A stretch of 64,000 nucleotides of DNA, taken from Hyalella azteca (taxonomy: Eukaryota > Arthropoda > Malacostraca > Amphipoda > Hyalellidae). The stretch's first letter is position 1; every line of letters begins with the position of its first letter. The notes below the pieces were generated by a model, which saw only the letters and a program-made list of their open reading frames with translations, had not been told where the DNA came from and ran no database searches. The position numbers were made by a program, and so were the translations under genes. The DNA lies in NCBI RefSeq assembly GCF_000764305.2, contig NW_025932737.1, positions 62,001 through 126,000 of the forward strand, read 5' to 3'. Below are positions 28,301 through 43,300 of this stretch, one piece after another.

Positions 28301-31300
28301 AATAGCGGCATTATATCTTAAACATCTCAGAAATGATGGTCTCAGTCACACTGAAGTCACACCAGATAATTATAAATGCAGAAGACAAGTTCCATCATAA
28401 GACACTGGCCACAAGAAAGTGAACGAGTGTTTCCGTTGCTCTGCGTTGCATGGCTACAAAATTTCCACTTTAAAAACAATCATTGCCGTTTGTTCTATAG
28501 ATAGCGTATAGTAAATATATTGAAGCGACGTTCATCAAAATATGAAATAATAGCTTCGCTGCATAAGTAACGACGAGTGATAACCATTGTCGAGCAATGC
28601 CCATCAAAAAATGAATTGATATTTTTAAATGCATAATTACGTTAAATTATTCTGAGCAGATTTCTTCCTCAGTACTGACGTGCGTGCCTCTGTGTTGAAA
28701 TCAACACCAGAATGTTACGTATGATCGAAACAATGGAACTTTGGGTCAATTGGCAATGTGTTACGAAACTATCGTGAAATTTACAATAAATAACCTTATG
28801 AACTTCCACAAACAAATCACATGCGATTACAAGCGTGCGCATGAACTGAAAACCTGCAACAAATTCACGGTAAGTTGAAATGCATGAACTTACTTTTGGT
28901 AAAAATTATCTAGTAATCATTTACAATTGATACTAACTGTGCAGAACATATAATGTTATTAAAGAATTCGACGAGGTAATGCACGAACATCAATAATCTT
29001 AAAATTCTATACTTCGCGCAAAAACAAGAACAAAAAACGCATTTCTCAGACGGATTACGCACATCCAATTGGTAAGGATAAGTTTTTTACATGAATAATG
29101 GATATACCGAGATAAAATATCTTCGTGCATGGGAGCACAGAAAATCTTTATCGATGGAAACCAGCCCTAACTCTGGAAACGAGCACTCACTCCGAAATGA
29201 GAAAAGTAAAATTAGGGAAAATAGTATTTAGACTAAATATTAGGCGCTTATTACTTCAACAAGTCAACAATACACACAAAAACAGCACGTCTAGCACGTC
29301 ATGAAAGCATATCATAAAAATAGTGCAGTAATGAAACACACAGCACTAGGAAACAGAGGGCCACTATAGATTTTGATTGAAGATGACACGCTGCTGTAAA
29401 AGGCTATAAATAAAACAATTCTTGCTCAATTTGTAGTTATTTCTTTAAAAAATTATTACTATTACATATTTGCAATAATAATGATTATGTGTTACTATTA
29501 GTACTTATTTTTAATATAATTTATATATAATAATCATTGCCACTAACTCTATCTCCATTTACATTACGATTTCAAATCACAATAAGCTTGACCACGATCA
29601 CAGACTGTAAGCCTATCGAGCTCGGGAAATTCCAGGCGACGTTACGGTGAAGTCGCACTAGGCATTTGACTTCAAATGCCACAAGGAGTTGTTCACAAAG
29701 TTGTGGAGCAGCCAAAAAGCGTACGATCTGAAGAAAAAATCATCAAAGATTTTTTACCTACACGTGAACTATTAGAGTAAAGGAGGAGGTCGTAGCTCTA
29801 CTTCCTACAAGTCTTAAAGCATAACATTTGATAATTCGCTAAGCATTAAAATGTACGTTTTTTTACGCTTCCTATAGCTGTTAAATGGACGCCATCACCT
29901 TGGATTAACATAAAGTTAAGTAATCGTGAACGTGTAGGATTTTTGAGCTCTGTAGTGTACGTGTGCGCGAGACAGAAAAATGTTATATAGATTAATTTGA
30001 GACATGAACTTTACTTCCACAAAAAAAATTCCTGGGCCTCCATGGAACTCAATGAGTTCTATAAATTACTTTATTCTGAACAAATCCTTAAAGGACGAGT
30101 TCATTACTGGCAATTAATTAAAAAAAAATTCAATTCATATTGAGAGTAAATGAATATTTTCGTTGTTGAATGAATACCTTAGTTCAATAAGTATCGCGCA
30201 TCAGATTGGATTTGAACGCGAATAATCTTGCCAGTAATGAATGCCACGAAGCTACAAGATTTTGCAGCGAGTTTATCAACAAAAATGCTCAAGGTACTAA
30301 ATCAGAAATTAACTTCTTTCTCAATTAATTTCCATAAGAGATTTTGAGAATTTTTGGAACGACTAACCCAGAGAACGTCCCGAGATCACTACTCGCCGGG
30401 GCGCGTCAAATTCTCCTGATATTTAGAATTCTCGGCTACTTTCACCGGAAACAACTTTGGCTTCCAAAGCTATCTATAGTTCATTTGTTCATTTACCAAT
30501 ATCATCCCTGTGTATCATGAATAACAGATTTGATTCCCTTATGACGCATAACGTTTCACTAACGAATCAGTTATATAATTAAAGTTTTATAATAGAAAAA
30601 GTTTCTCGCCTACTTCTCAACTTCAGTTTTTTAACTTGCCTATATTCCAGTCAAAACATTCGACCAGCTCGGAAGGAAACTGGTAGCAAGCCTTCCATGC
30701 ATGTAGGCACCGGCAGAAAGACAGCATGCGATGTACGCAACGGTATTAAGCATACCTTGCACTCAACGGTAGCATAGTTGTCCTGCATGCAACGGTAGCA
30801 AGAATACCCAGCACGCAAGGGTAGTAGCATAGCTGCCCTGCATGCAACGGTAGAAAACATACTCTGCACGCAATAACGGTAGCATAGCTGTTCTGCACGC
30901 AACGGTAGCATGAATACCCTATTCGCAACGGGCAACGGGAGCAAGCATATACCCTGCACGCAACGGTAGCATAGCTGCCCTGCATGCAACGGTAGCAAGC
31001 ACACCATGCACGCAATAACGGTAACACGGGTACTCTATACGCAACGGTAGCAAGCCTGCCACTGTTCATCATAATTGAGTTCTAACCCTCGGCTGACAAC
31101 ACAAGTAAAAACTTAACAACTCGAGGTCTCTATTTTGGTTATGGAGGTCATATTATGGGCGGGCAGCATGAAGCCTGTTTTTTCCAGTTTTTACGAAGCG
31201 ACGTAAAATATTCACATTTGTTGAAAATTCCAATTTGTGTGCGAACCCTGTTAGAGTATGAACGATTTCTAGTTGATAATTTTTTTTACGTCATAAAAAT

Positions 31301-34300
31301 GTTTACTGCCGAACACAAGATAATTCTGCAACGATTTCCAATAGTTAGCAGGCACTCTGGTCAATACACCGTTCTATTAAAACATTATATTTACTCGATA
31401 CAAAAATTATCAGAGTATTTAGTGGAATAAAAGTCGACAAATTTTATAAGTTGGTGGTACGCAGCGAGTACCTCGTGGTACGCTGCTACCGTACGTAACC
31501 ACCAAATATGGTTACTTGATTACAAAAAAAATTAAGGAACCGCCGCTCGGCAGTGTCTCCTCATACGCATGCAGCAAAGGTCGACTTTGGCATCGCTGAG
31601 TCACTTTCACTCTCAAGTTGACGTGCTCGAAGATCTGTCGAACTTTGAAGTCTCGCATCCGCACATAGTTGATATTATTCAGTTTTTAATTACAGATGTA
31701 CGTCTCATAACCAGAAATATACTGGTTCTTAGATAAAGTGGAAATAATATTAATAAATATAAAATAAATGATTTAAATTAACTATGTCCCTAAGATCAAC
31801 ATGAAATAAGATCCATTAGGTATCACTTGTACACTTACAGTATGTTCAAGAGCTTACGCTTATTAGAATGGACCGTTTGAACAACTTGTACTCATTAATA
31901 CTTTACTTATAGAGTTACGCAATATCCACGGATGCTCACGCCATTTTATCAATTGATTAACCAAGTTTTTACCAAAATATTCAATTAAAATTCGATTCAT
32001 TCGGCATTACTAGAAAACTTTCACTTCCAGGCTTACGCTCAGGAGAATCTGCCGAGCGTTGCCCACTTTATTTTGTCCAGCCACTCACCAGTCAAGCAAG
32101 AGTTTCGAGTGCTGCCTCCTGCCGAGCAGTAGCCAGCCCTGAATGCACAATTGAGTCTCCAATCTCGCAACGACAAACGAAACTCGAATGGAATAATGTG
32201 CTGAATGAAGGAAACGGTCATTTCTGGTAGAAAATAGGAAGTTATAAGACGAGAAAACTATTTCATTCACCCGCTTGCTGAACGTTTCGCAACTTTATTA
32301 ATAGATCTAAAGGAACATCATCCAATTTCGCAAGAACATCCGATAAATTTGAGTGATGAAGTGTTCAAATAAATAACTCTACCAATGAATTAGCCGATGT
32401 TCGACTCAGAAGTTTCGGTCCTCTGATTAGGCAATTATTCTGTCAACTGAATTCCACTTCCGAAATTAATACTTACCAGACAATGAAAAATGCGAGCACA
32501 GAAAACAAACTTCAAATGTTGTGTAATTCAACAGAAATGTGTTTTTCTTCAGTGGAAAGTATTCTTCTTTCTGACTTTGAGGCTTTTGGTACAATGAAGA
32601 CTTTACTTTCGAATACGAAATCTGAATTTCGTATTCGAGTGACGAGTTCGGACACCAAATTTTTCATATTTTATTCCGCTTAGCGGACCGCATCAATCAC
32701 TAGGAAACATAGCACTTGATAAATCAAGATACCTTGTTTATCATATTATTCTAAAATTCTGGAAATTACATCATACTTCAAAAGCACAAACCCTAAATAA
32801 AAAGAAGTACCTAACATTTGGAAAACTTTCAAGCTTCTCACACACACACAAGTAGGCATTTTCATCAGATAGATAATTCATTAACCAAAAAATAGTTTCC
32901 AACAACGATCAATTTATAAGAGGGACAAGAAAAATTTCCAACTTTAAACAGGAAGAAAAATAAAACGTCACAGGATTGTGCCTAGAACTTAGAACAGGAT
33001 AATGTGAAATGTGAAGTTCATTGTACCGCTTCAAGCGAACGAACAATATTACGAGTATAAGAAATGATGTCCTTGACCTCGGAAACATGTCTGCCCTTCC
33101 AAGATTTCTGAAGGTACGACTTCGGTTGTTGTTTTTTATGAATAAGCGACTTTTTGCGCTTTTGTTTAGGTCGGCAGCGGCGCAGCAAGGACACTTTATA
33201 CAGCGACCGTAGCGAGGCCGCAAGATTTAACTTTTACACGTAGGCCAGCTGCTGAGGCTTGATTATAATACGTATAAGAACTTAGAACTTGGCTGCGTCG
33301 ATGAATTAAATCAAAGTACTTTCAATATACTTTGCAAAGTATCCTCGGGACCGTGAAACACGTTTAAATTCAAAATACCTGCAGACCTGCCAAACACTAC
33401 GTAGGTAAGTTTATTTATGTTTAATATCCTATTCTATCAATATATAATTCAGCTAAAAATCAACGCTGCAGAAAGACTGACGAGCTGGCATGATGATTTA
33501 GTAATCATATTGCTCTTAGTAAATGAGAGTTACACGAACTGAATATTTCTGCAAGTGTTGAATCCAAATACTATACACAACTAACAATAGAGAGTCAACT
33601 ATAAGGTAGATAAAAAATATTCGAATTAAAAACAATACATTCAGTTTCACTGACCACATGAAAGTCAGTAAATTGATCACAACCAAACATTCGGAGACGT
33701 CATAATGTGTCATGAGAGAAAGTGCATGCAAAATTTGTAATTGCACGTCTTACCTTTTAATCGCTTGAAACTTCAGGCAGCGTGTGAAGCAGCAGACCCA
33801 AATAAATGTCTACCAGCAGCCACATTCATAAACCACCAGCGAGCATCAACGATAACAACGATTGCTGTAACGTCAGACTCCAAGACTACGATCTGTGGTA
33901 GTTTCAGTATCGTTCAATGTTTGATACAGAAATTTACGACATAGTTTTTTACAGCGACCTAGAAATGCGAGCAAGGCTATACTCATGCAGGGTCCAACGG
34001 ATCTACAAGTCGACTGCTGCTTATTCGACCCATCCGAGGTATGTGCGCAAGGCCACTTTCAAGAAGCCGTTTAAGGGCATCAGTGCAACATTTCAATTCA
34101 AGTTGTGCTCTGGAATAACCCTGGGTATGTTGAATTTAAATGTGGCATGCAAAAAAAAATATTTAAATCTTCTTGAGCATAATAATGTAATCAAAGTGAA
34201 AAATAATATATTTCATGTCAGCTTAACGTCAAAAGCATGCCTGTGCCGTGAATTTATAAGTATCCTTTTAATTTTTTCATTGTACTAACGTGAAGAAAAA

Positions 34301-37300
34301 AAAATACAAAGAAAGATATCCTATAAAATTAGGAAAGTTCCTCTAATTGTTTGCTAATTGGCATGGCCAATTGCAAACATTGACCGTTCGCCAAATAAAG
34401 CCGATCTAGATAGAAAGTGAACGTCCTTGATGTAAGCAAACGCAGAGAAGACTACATATGAAATGCTTTCTTAAGAGTAGTCGTACTTCCATGAAGATCT
34501 TAAATTACGATGTACTTCTACTAATTCCAAACTAGGCTTGAAATTAACATGACGCTTTAAAAAAGTATTTGTCACGTTGCCTGGCACAAAAACGTCTTGA
34601 AGCAGTAACAACTTAAACAGCTGCCAATCTCTGACGGCTTTTCAAGCTAAATCACGCTCTAGAACTCTGTCTACGAGTACTTTATTAATTGGGCGAGTTT
34701 TGATATCACGGCCCAAGCTGGTCATTAATCCCTGCGTAACCTTATTTCCTAAACGAGACACCATCCTGTTTTAGACTGATGCAGGGCAGCTCGAAATGAT
34801 AACGTAATAATAGTTGAAGAAATATCAGGAATAAAAATCTAGAAGCCTATATTTAATTTCGTACGCATGATATTTACGTATCAAATGCACGTTTTGAACC
34901 TTGCTCATCAGTATCGCTCAGGAAAATGAGTTAGGACTGTTAATTGTCCAAGGAGTTCGGAAGACCGTCTTACGTTGCACTTTAACATTAGAAAGTTCTT
35001 GTTGCTCAATCCTTATTGGAAAAAAATCAAATTATCACAGTTCATGAATAACATTCTTTCAAGTCATTGAAAAGTAGGATTGTAGAGAGAAGAACTCTGC
35101 TCAATATGGCAGCCATAAATCATAACTTTTCTTATCTGGCCTCAAATCATAACAGGAACACCAAGGCAGTTCATTCACTAGCGCCTGGAGCGAGTCGAGG
35201 CCGAGGTAGAAGTAACTCGTCCGTAACCCAAGAGAGACCATATACCAAGTCTCGTGGCTACCCAGAGGAAATCTTGGACAAAATATCAGACAGACGATCC
35301 TTGGCCGTTCATTAGTCACCGATAATTCAGCCAGAATTTTTCAATGAGGTAACTAGACAAGAAATCATTGGGCCAAAGGGGCTCAATTATGGTGCTAAAG
35401 TTTGATATACGACTCAAGCCTTTAAATTATTCCGAACCGAAAGAATTTCAATTCATAATAAACATGCATTCAAGAGAAAACCGAGCATTTGTTCTCCAAT
35501 AGTTATCAGATTAGCAACTAATTGAATATTTATACGCTGATTTGTCGCAAAAAGAAAGAAATAATATAAACTATAAAACAAAATTATGTTACATTTTTGT
35601 GTATAAGCAGCAATAAATTGTATTCACAAAACAACAGACGTTATTTAAGCAACTATAAATTATCCATTCGAAATTTGACAAACATTGAACTGCCATTTTG
35701 GGTGATAGTATTTCGAATTAATAGAATGAGGACCTTTCGAATAAATCAATGTATCGAAAACCAGAAAAAAGAGACATTTCAAAAAAAGTCAAAATCATCT
35801 ATTCCTGCCGACCATCAAGCGACCAACCATCATCGATGTCTTCGTTCGTTGTTCCAGTCAGCGATCTATGCAATTATTCTGTCAACTTATACAAGAATAT
35901 AGAGCAGACTTTTCATCACACTTAAGTCTGCCTAGTTTAAAATGCAAGATACAGTCTCAGCATCGCTGCTTCAACATTTGCATTAGAAAATGATTCATCA
36001 GAGCGCTAATGGCACAGCCTAAACAGTCAGGCAGAAAAATCTAGTGTCCGTCCAACTCGAGACACTTTCGCTGTGCGGTTGAGCGAAGTTGGGCAAGTTT
36101 CGGCCCCCGGCTACGCGAGGTCATCATCAGTTGACGCAATAACCTTGTAGCTTCAGCCTAGAATTGCTTCATGTCAAAACTAAGCCGGAAGACAAATAAT
36201 GCGTAGCTTATGCTATTCGGCGTACTTTCAGACCAATACAATTGCTAAAATTGGAAGATAATTCACTTCATTAGATAGTAGTAATATAGATCGAAGTTTT
36301 TCAACGTAGTTTCGGGACTGTAATAAGAACCAATGAATAAAACAAGCAAGCATTAATATTCAAGTATCTCTCATAACCCTTCGTCTGCGTCTTGTGGCTC
36401 ACGTTTCAGATCTTACAAACACAAATAGCTACGACGTCTGCTAGTATATCCATAGACAATTTTTTATCAAAAGTCTGAACATCCGGGCCTGGAGAAAAGT
36501 ATTGATTGCTCCCTACTGAAATTAACATGAATGTGATTAGAATCTATAATTAATGTGAGAGCCGCGTCGGTTTCTGGGTAATCATCCGTCAATTATATCG
36601 ACTAATCATCGACTTTGACCGATGAACCTAAGCACTTCAACATTCATGATTAACATCAAGTGTATTTTAATTTCTCAATTTGATTAATCCACGGGAATTG
36701 CGTGAGCATTGAAAACGCAACCAATATAGTTTTGAAAAGTTAATTGCTCATAAGTAATGCGCGAACTAATTTTTTTAATTTTTAAATGCAGCATCTGAGG
36801 GAAATATTTCCAATAAAAATGTCATTCATTACATTTGATCAGAAAATACAAAATTCCTTAAAAATTTTTAGCTTATCGTCCCTGTAGGTTATTTTCCGGA
36901 CGCTCCTCAAACTGAGTGACCTTCATACTTCATATTTGCATATAGCGCGGAATAAGTGATGAGTCATGCTGACCGGTAAAGTCTGGAGAAATCATAACTG
37001 CCAAATGTGAGCACATGGATGAATATTTGTGTGGTGTATAATAATGGTGTATAAAACTCATAGAAAATTGTATGTGCCTCCTAATTCACTCGTTTCCTTC
37101 CTTGCGTTATTCCCTCTTTGAAGTCAATGAAGCGAAGGTAAAAAGATGTAAATACAATATGATGAGTCACGATGAATGTTCAATGAAATCTGGGGAATAA
37201 AAAAAATGATAGGAACAAACAAGCTAAATTCAATATTTACGTGTCGCATCGTCTGTTCCTTCAGTGAGCCTGAATAATCGGGCTTCTCATTAGGCAAATG

Positions 37301-40300
37301 TTCGCATAACACGAGACATCAGATCAAAGGAGACATCAGCATACCCGCCTTAATGAACCTTCTTCATCGCTTAACATCGATAGGAATCTTCACTTATATT
37401 TAAATTGTCTACCAATCGAAGAATTCATCGTTATTCGCATTTGTTGCGGCTTCAGCCGAACTGCACTGCTATATCTAACGTAAAGTCAAATCAGTATTTC
37501 CCGCATTGTAATTATGACCGGCAATTCATTTTTAACAATTCTCATTTCCTCTTTGAGTATCGCTGCAGCTGATGGAAACAAGAAACATACAAGAGCCGTT
37601 TTGGGCACACAGGTGCGGCCCACCAGGGCATCCATTCAGCCCGAGCCAAGAATGTGAGTGAAAGTGAATGAGTGGGCCTACGTTCATCACTGCACACACT
37701 CACATCTCGCAGATTCTACCCTTTGGGGACGATGAAAGTTGAAAGGAGCGATTATCTTCTGTTGTGGATAACGTCTTGACCGCGCGCACTCAACGACGCA
37801 GAAGAATCCCAGTAATTTTCCCACTGATTACTTATTATAACAAAAAAGTGCTGTTGGACTCGGGCATCATGTAACATCGGTTCGTAATAACATTTCACAT
37901 GAATAAATGAAACAGAATTATAAGTCAATCAGTCTTAATGGGGAAATTATCAATAAATTCGAATTACGTCACAGTAAGAGTTAAAGTCGACTGACAGAGT
38001 GGACGCAGCTACATACAGAAAACATCTTAACTTTTTTTATATTTAAGAAACATGTATCGCAACCGAGTTGTGCTTAGTCCAATCTCAACAACACGCATGC
38101 ATGAGAGCGAGCTAATTCGTGCCCTAGCTCCCCCCAGCGCTAACAATAACAATGCGTTATGTATCGTTCTTGACATCCAATATTGCTTTCGATCTTATTT
38201 TTCGTGCTAGTATTCGCTTTTCACCTGATGACTTTTCTAAGCACAAATGGAGTTCATTTGAGTAATTCTTGCTCATAACTTGCCAGCGTTCCGCGTCACT
38301 TAATCCAATGACTCGGCAAAATTAGAAGCTGGTCGCAGCCGTACGCGAACGCATGTTTGCTCAAGAAGATCTCGTAACTAATTTAAATGTTGAGGACCAC
38401 ACACCGACAAAGTTGTAAACTCGATCATTAAAGTACACTATGAAACACCGCAAATTATAATAGGATTTTCGAATGCTATCGGGAGCAGGTCGCTTCAAGG
38501 TTGAGGTTGAGTGAGAGAGCTATTATTTGTTCGAACGAACAAACGACGTAAATGCCCTCGCCGCACAATTCCTTGCAACAGCCATGATTTACAAGAGGTA
38601 GAATGAGAGGAGGAATTGTTTGAAATGACATAACTATCACTTCGTCTTTTCTGAGTAAAGTGATACAACGTAAAGTCATAATCAATAATCTAAATATGTT
38701 TAGAATTTATAAAACATATCTGCTATTACTAGGCCTCTCCCAATGTTCCAGTGAAGTAGTGAAATTTGAAAATATAAAGTCGAGGTTTCGCTCAATAATT
38801 GTCAATACCGACTCAGGGTCCTCAGCCTCGAGCCCCACAGCTGAAGAAGATTGATCTGCTGACGGGAAGGTCAATGAAAATCATGATATTGATGGACGCT
38901 TGCACGATGTTGCTCAACAATCGTGTTAGAATCCTCCATCGATGAGTTACGACCAAAAATCAAGAAGACAGAGTTTCCCATACCTCGTCGATCATGAGTA
39001 CTACTCCATTCCAGGGTCCATACTTTCAGAACTCGCCAAGTGAACGTAAGTACTTACGCTCTATTTTTCTTGTCTATGATTGGTGGATTTTGCTTGAAAG
39101 GCCGTCAATGATTGGCTGATGAACTTACGATCTCCTAACTTTTTTTGAAAGTATAGGACCTGTTAAGGTGTGAATAAAGTCACGTTCTTCTCCGTTTCTC
39201 TAGCCACGCGCTGCGAGTTGATGACTATCACGATTTTAACACTTTCATAAACACTAAAAAATCGGCCACATTGGCATGCGATGTTTATTGGAGGATGCAA
39301 GCACAGATTTAACATACATTTTCTGTCACGCCTATAGAAGTGATAAAACTTCTTCATTGTCTAATTGGTCCAGCACGTAGTGTTAAACTCTCATTGTGGA
39401 AAGTCAAAATACGTACGTATATATTCTATTATATAGTATACGAAATTTCCCCTCCACGCATGTAAAATCAATAACAATTGCTTCTCACTCGGACCAATTA
39501 ACGTTTCTTAAATTAAGTTTATAAACAGCTACTAAAGACACAATTTGTACAACAAGGAATAAAAAGCAATATGTGCTTACTTTTCTGAGCTACTAAAGGT
39601 TTGTATTGCTAAGCGCAACACGTTGAAAAATTGAGCAGAATTAAGATGCTCACTTTGATGAAGCAGAAAATGATTAATGACAGGAACCGACAAAACGTCA
39701 AAAAAGTTACAGCGGTGAAACTTCTCTTTAATGCACAATTGTCAAACCAAAGCAAGGTCAAGTACCCTTTAAGTAGGCATGGATCAGCTGAGTGAGAAAA
39801 AATGTTGAATGAAATACCTAGCATGTTCAGAAGCAAAGTCTCAAATATGATGATTGTTTTCGAATATTTTCAATAAATATTGATTTGAAAATGACTCTCC
39901 AACCACATTGGGGATTAATTGATTGAAGAATAACGAAATGAAATAATATTTTTACTCATTCTTAATGTACGAAGTGTTAAAGCTCTAAATAAGAAAGTTA
40001 ATTCTGTGTTCCAACTGTCACTTGCTACACGTTCACTTGTATCGGAGAAAAAAAACTCATGCTAATGTCGTAGCATTTATACGTGGCCTGACCGCCTCTT
40101 ATTGGAGGTTAAAGAACCGCCCTTTACTTAATCAGAGAAGAAGTCGAGCTTACGAAATACATTCTATGCATGTTTGATCCAGAGGAGGGAATATATGTGC
40201 TGTAACTGCTGTTGACGCGTGCTGAATTTTTTTCGAGTGATGCGTCAAAACTCGTTTCCAAGCAACATCACAAGGTATTAAATATGCTCAGGAGATATAA

Positions 40301-43300
40301 ATAATTAATTTATATCTCGCCTACAAACTGCACGACTCGAGATATTTTTACAAACATATCTGCACAGTTACGTAAGAACTGACGAATTTAATACTCAAAC
40401 AAGGTAAATCTGAATGATGTTCAGTTTTGTTCACGACAGCCAAAAGGATTTCCCACCTCAACACAAACTATCCTTCTCAGTTCAGACTACTACTACTTGT
40501 GTACTTAGTTCTTCCGTGAGTCTTAGCGTACCGAAGGATTGCACTCTTGCAAATGACCAGTTCATATATCGTATCTGTTGAACAAGTTCGCTTTCAGGCG
40601 CACTAGACTGGACAACAGATCGCACCACGTTCGCAGGTCGTTCAAGTTTTTCTTCAAACCACAAACTGGGCTAAACTTCTTTGAATTTTCCCGGCAGGTT
40701 TGACATTTATCAAACTCGCTGCCTCACCGTCACTTCCTACTCAAAAACATACGAACAACTAATACCAAAAACAATTTTTTCCCCATTTTAATAGTAAAAA
40801 TGAAAAAGATCACACCTCCGAACAAACGTTTATAATCGCGAAAGGTGATAGATATCAGAAGAACTGAAATTTAAATTTCATCAATATTGTTCGACGAAAA
40901 AAGCATCAAAATTTTGAACGAAGGTTGAAAAAAACTATGCTGAATGGAACAGGAAAATAATACGAAAGACCTTGCTCTTATTCTCTAAATCTTAAAATCG
41001 TGATCTTCGTAGCCTCTGCGCTCATGAACTTCGAAATCAAACAAAGAGCTTGCACATTTGCACGCAGTTGCTGTGTCCTTTATGCATAGCTTTAAAGCAA
41101 CAACGCGATGAACTGCTTCAGAGGTATTTCAACAAAAGATCTTATTTCGAATACGCTTCTTCGCGAAGCATGAAAATGAAAATCAAGGAAATACTATCAC
41201 ACCCTATCATACGTTTAGGAAACTCCTTTAAAATAACAATCAAATTAAATAGATTTATAATCTAAACAGTCTCATCAGTCATCATCTTATCCATTCTGAA
41301 GAAGAGAAGTTCAAAATTCCGTAGACCCTGGCTGCTCAATCTGAGTTCCGTGATTCCAGTTTAATTTTCGTTAAACAGTCTTGGAACCCATCATACGGGA
41401 TACTAAAAATATATGCGCGTTACAACCAACGATTTGACCTGACGCAAGAAGCAACCTGAAGTGGCTAGCTGGAGCAAGCCTCGCAACTGGTGAGAAAGTG
41501 AAAGTGAGGTTTACCGGCACCAGGGATAACGAAGCTGTTGTGGGCACAAAGTGGGTACCATTCAAATTTTTTCAGCTGAGAAAATATTGTGTTGATCATC
41601 ATGTACCCCACAGTGCCCACACAATAAATATCCTAATTAACAATTATCTTCTACGCACATTCATGCCTCCATAGTACGCGTAATTGATCCCTCTGTAGAC
41701 TTCAGCCCCAAATTTAGAGATGTCTCGCGACTGTAGTGAGTGACGCCAACATTTGCAAAGCTTTCACGCCTTAGATGACAAAACATTCTATACCAAAAAA
41801 TTTCAGTACCTACTTCACATAAATAGACATGTGTAAAAAGCAGATCCACATCGTAGTGAAACATTCTGGGCGTTTCCTCGATCTAAATCTTAAGTTTAAA
41901 TTGCATCTGATAATAGGACGATAACGAAAACTCGAACAAATGTCATCGAAACGTACTATAGATAATAGAAGCATAATTTTACTCTCAAGAACCGATTTGA
42001 TTACACGATTGTTACTTTATAGGCTAAAATGCAATGAGTACGAACTCAACCGTAATCTGACTATCCAAAAAAATAATAACTTTCTCCTCTTAATTGCCTC
42101 TGGAAAGATGATATACGAACGAAGGAAACGATTCACTAAATTTTATTTAAAAAATCCACAATCTAAAGAATAGGTCGAGAAAAATTAAAATGATGGTCAC
42201 AATTTTACGTTACATGTCATTTTACGTTTTATGTTATATCATTTTATGTTTCGATAACGATAAATTACCTGTAGATACTGATGACTTAAAGCACCATAAC
42301 TAATTGCGTACCTGCCCTGAGCAAAGTGACCTCATAACCTGCACTAGACTCGCCTTGCACGTGTTCGTCGACCTCTTACTTTTACAGCAAGCACTGCGAG
42401 TTCGTCGTCGTGTGACTAACCTACCTCGAGCTGATGAACCTTCACTCTACGTGCCACCAGTCTGATGCTCTAAAGAAGTGCTCTATTTTCCTTAAACCGA
42501 TCATAACATCTAACGTTGAAATGACGTCGATTAAACGTTGTTTTAACGACACCAGTCTGATGCTCTAATGAAGTGATCTATTTTCCTTAATTAAACCGAT
42601 CATAACATCTAACGTTGAAATGACGTCGATTAAACGTTGTTTTACCGGAAAATACTTGCATCAACATTATCTCAGCGTCATTTGCAGGGATGAATTCACC
42701 TTTTCCATTGATACTATCGTATATAAAATTCATCCCTTAACCATAATGATTGTTATTCAGTAACTTGGATTATATATGAAAATAATTTTTAAATTTCCAT
42801 AATTTTATATTGGAGAGGAGAGCGATTCCCGAATGAATCAAAAGGAATTCATTTACAGTATTCCGAATTGAAACCCAGAGGAGATGTTCATTTCAATGTT
42901 CTAGACATTTTCAATAATATCACTAGTATAGAACTATAAAACCAATTTCGGACAAGTATTCTATCATTGAAACATTAGCCCGTTGGTTTTACGTAATGAA
43001 CGGTAATGCGTAAACCTACATACATATTGCAAAGAAACAAGATTAACCTAAATAGACATAAATGCGCCGTAAGGATTCGGACTATGGTGGTCAAGTCAAG
43101 TAGTTTTCGTGCTGTTTAGTTATATTCTATTCGTGATTGAACTAAGATAGTAAGGTTGCACATAATATCAAGTGATGAAGTATGTGATGATGCATTTTCG
43201 TACGATTGATCCTGCTCATTTATCGTGATCGATTATATTTATCGCACACATTGATCTCAAATATTAGCCATAAATTTATTTCAATCTGCATTAATTAATA

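Noticed and set aside
30651..31072. Minus-strand ORFs of 108-118 residues, Cys/Leu-rich
   Set aside because: They arise from the 26-bp minisatellite; several overlapping frames are open and no signal peptide or splice context is seen.
33917..34288. Plus-strand ORF of 123 residues with a GGTATGTG donor-like site
   Set aside because: Parts look exon-like but no partner exon, acceptor or family was found; too weak to call.
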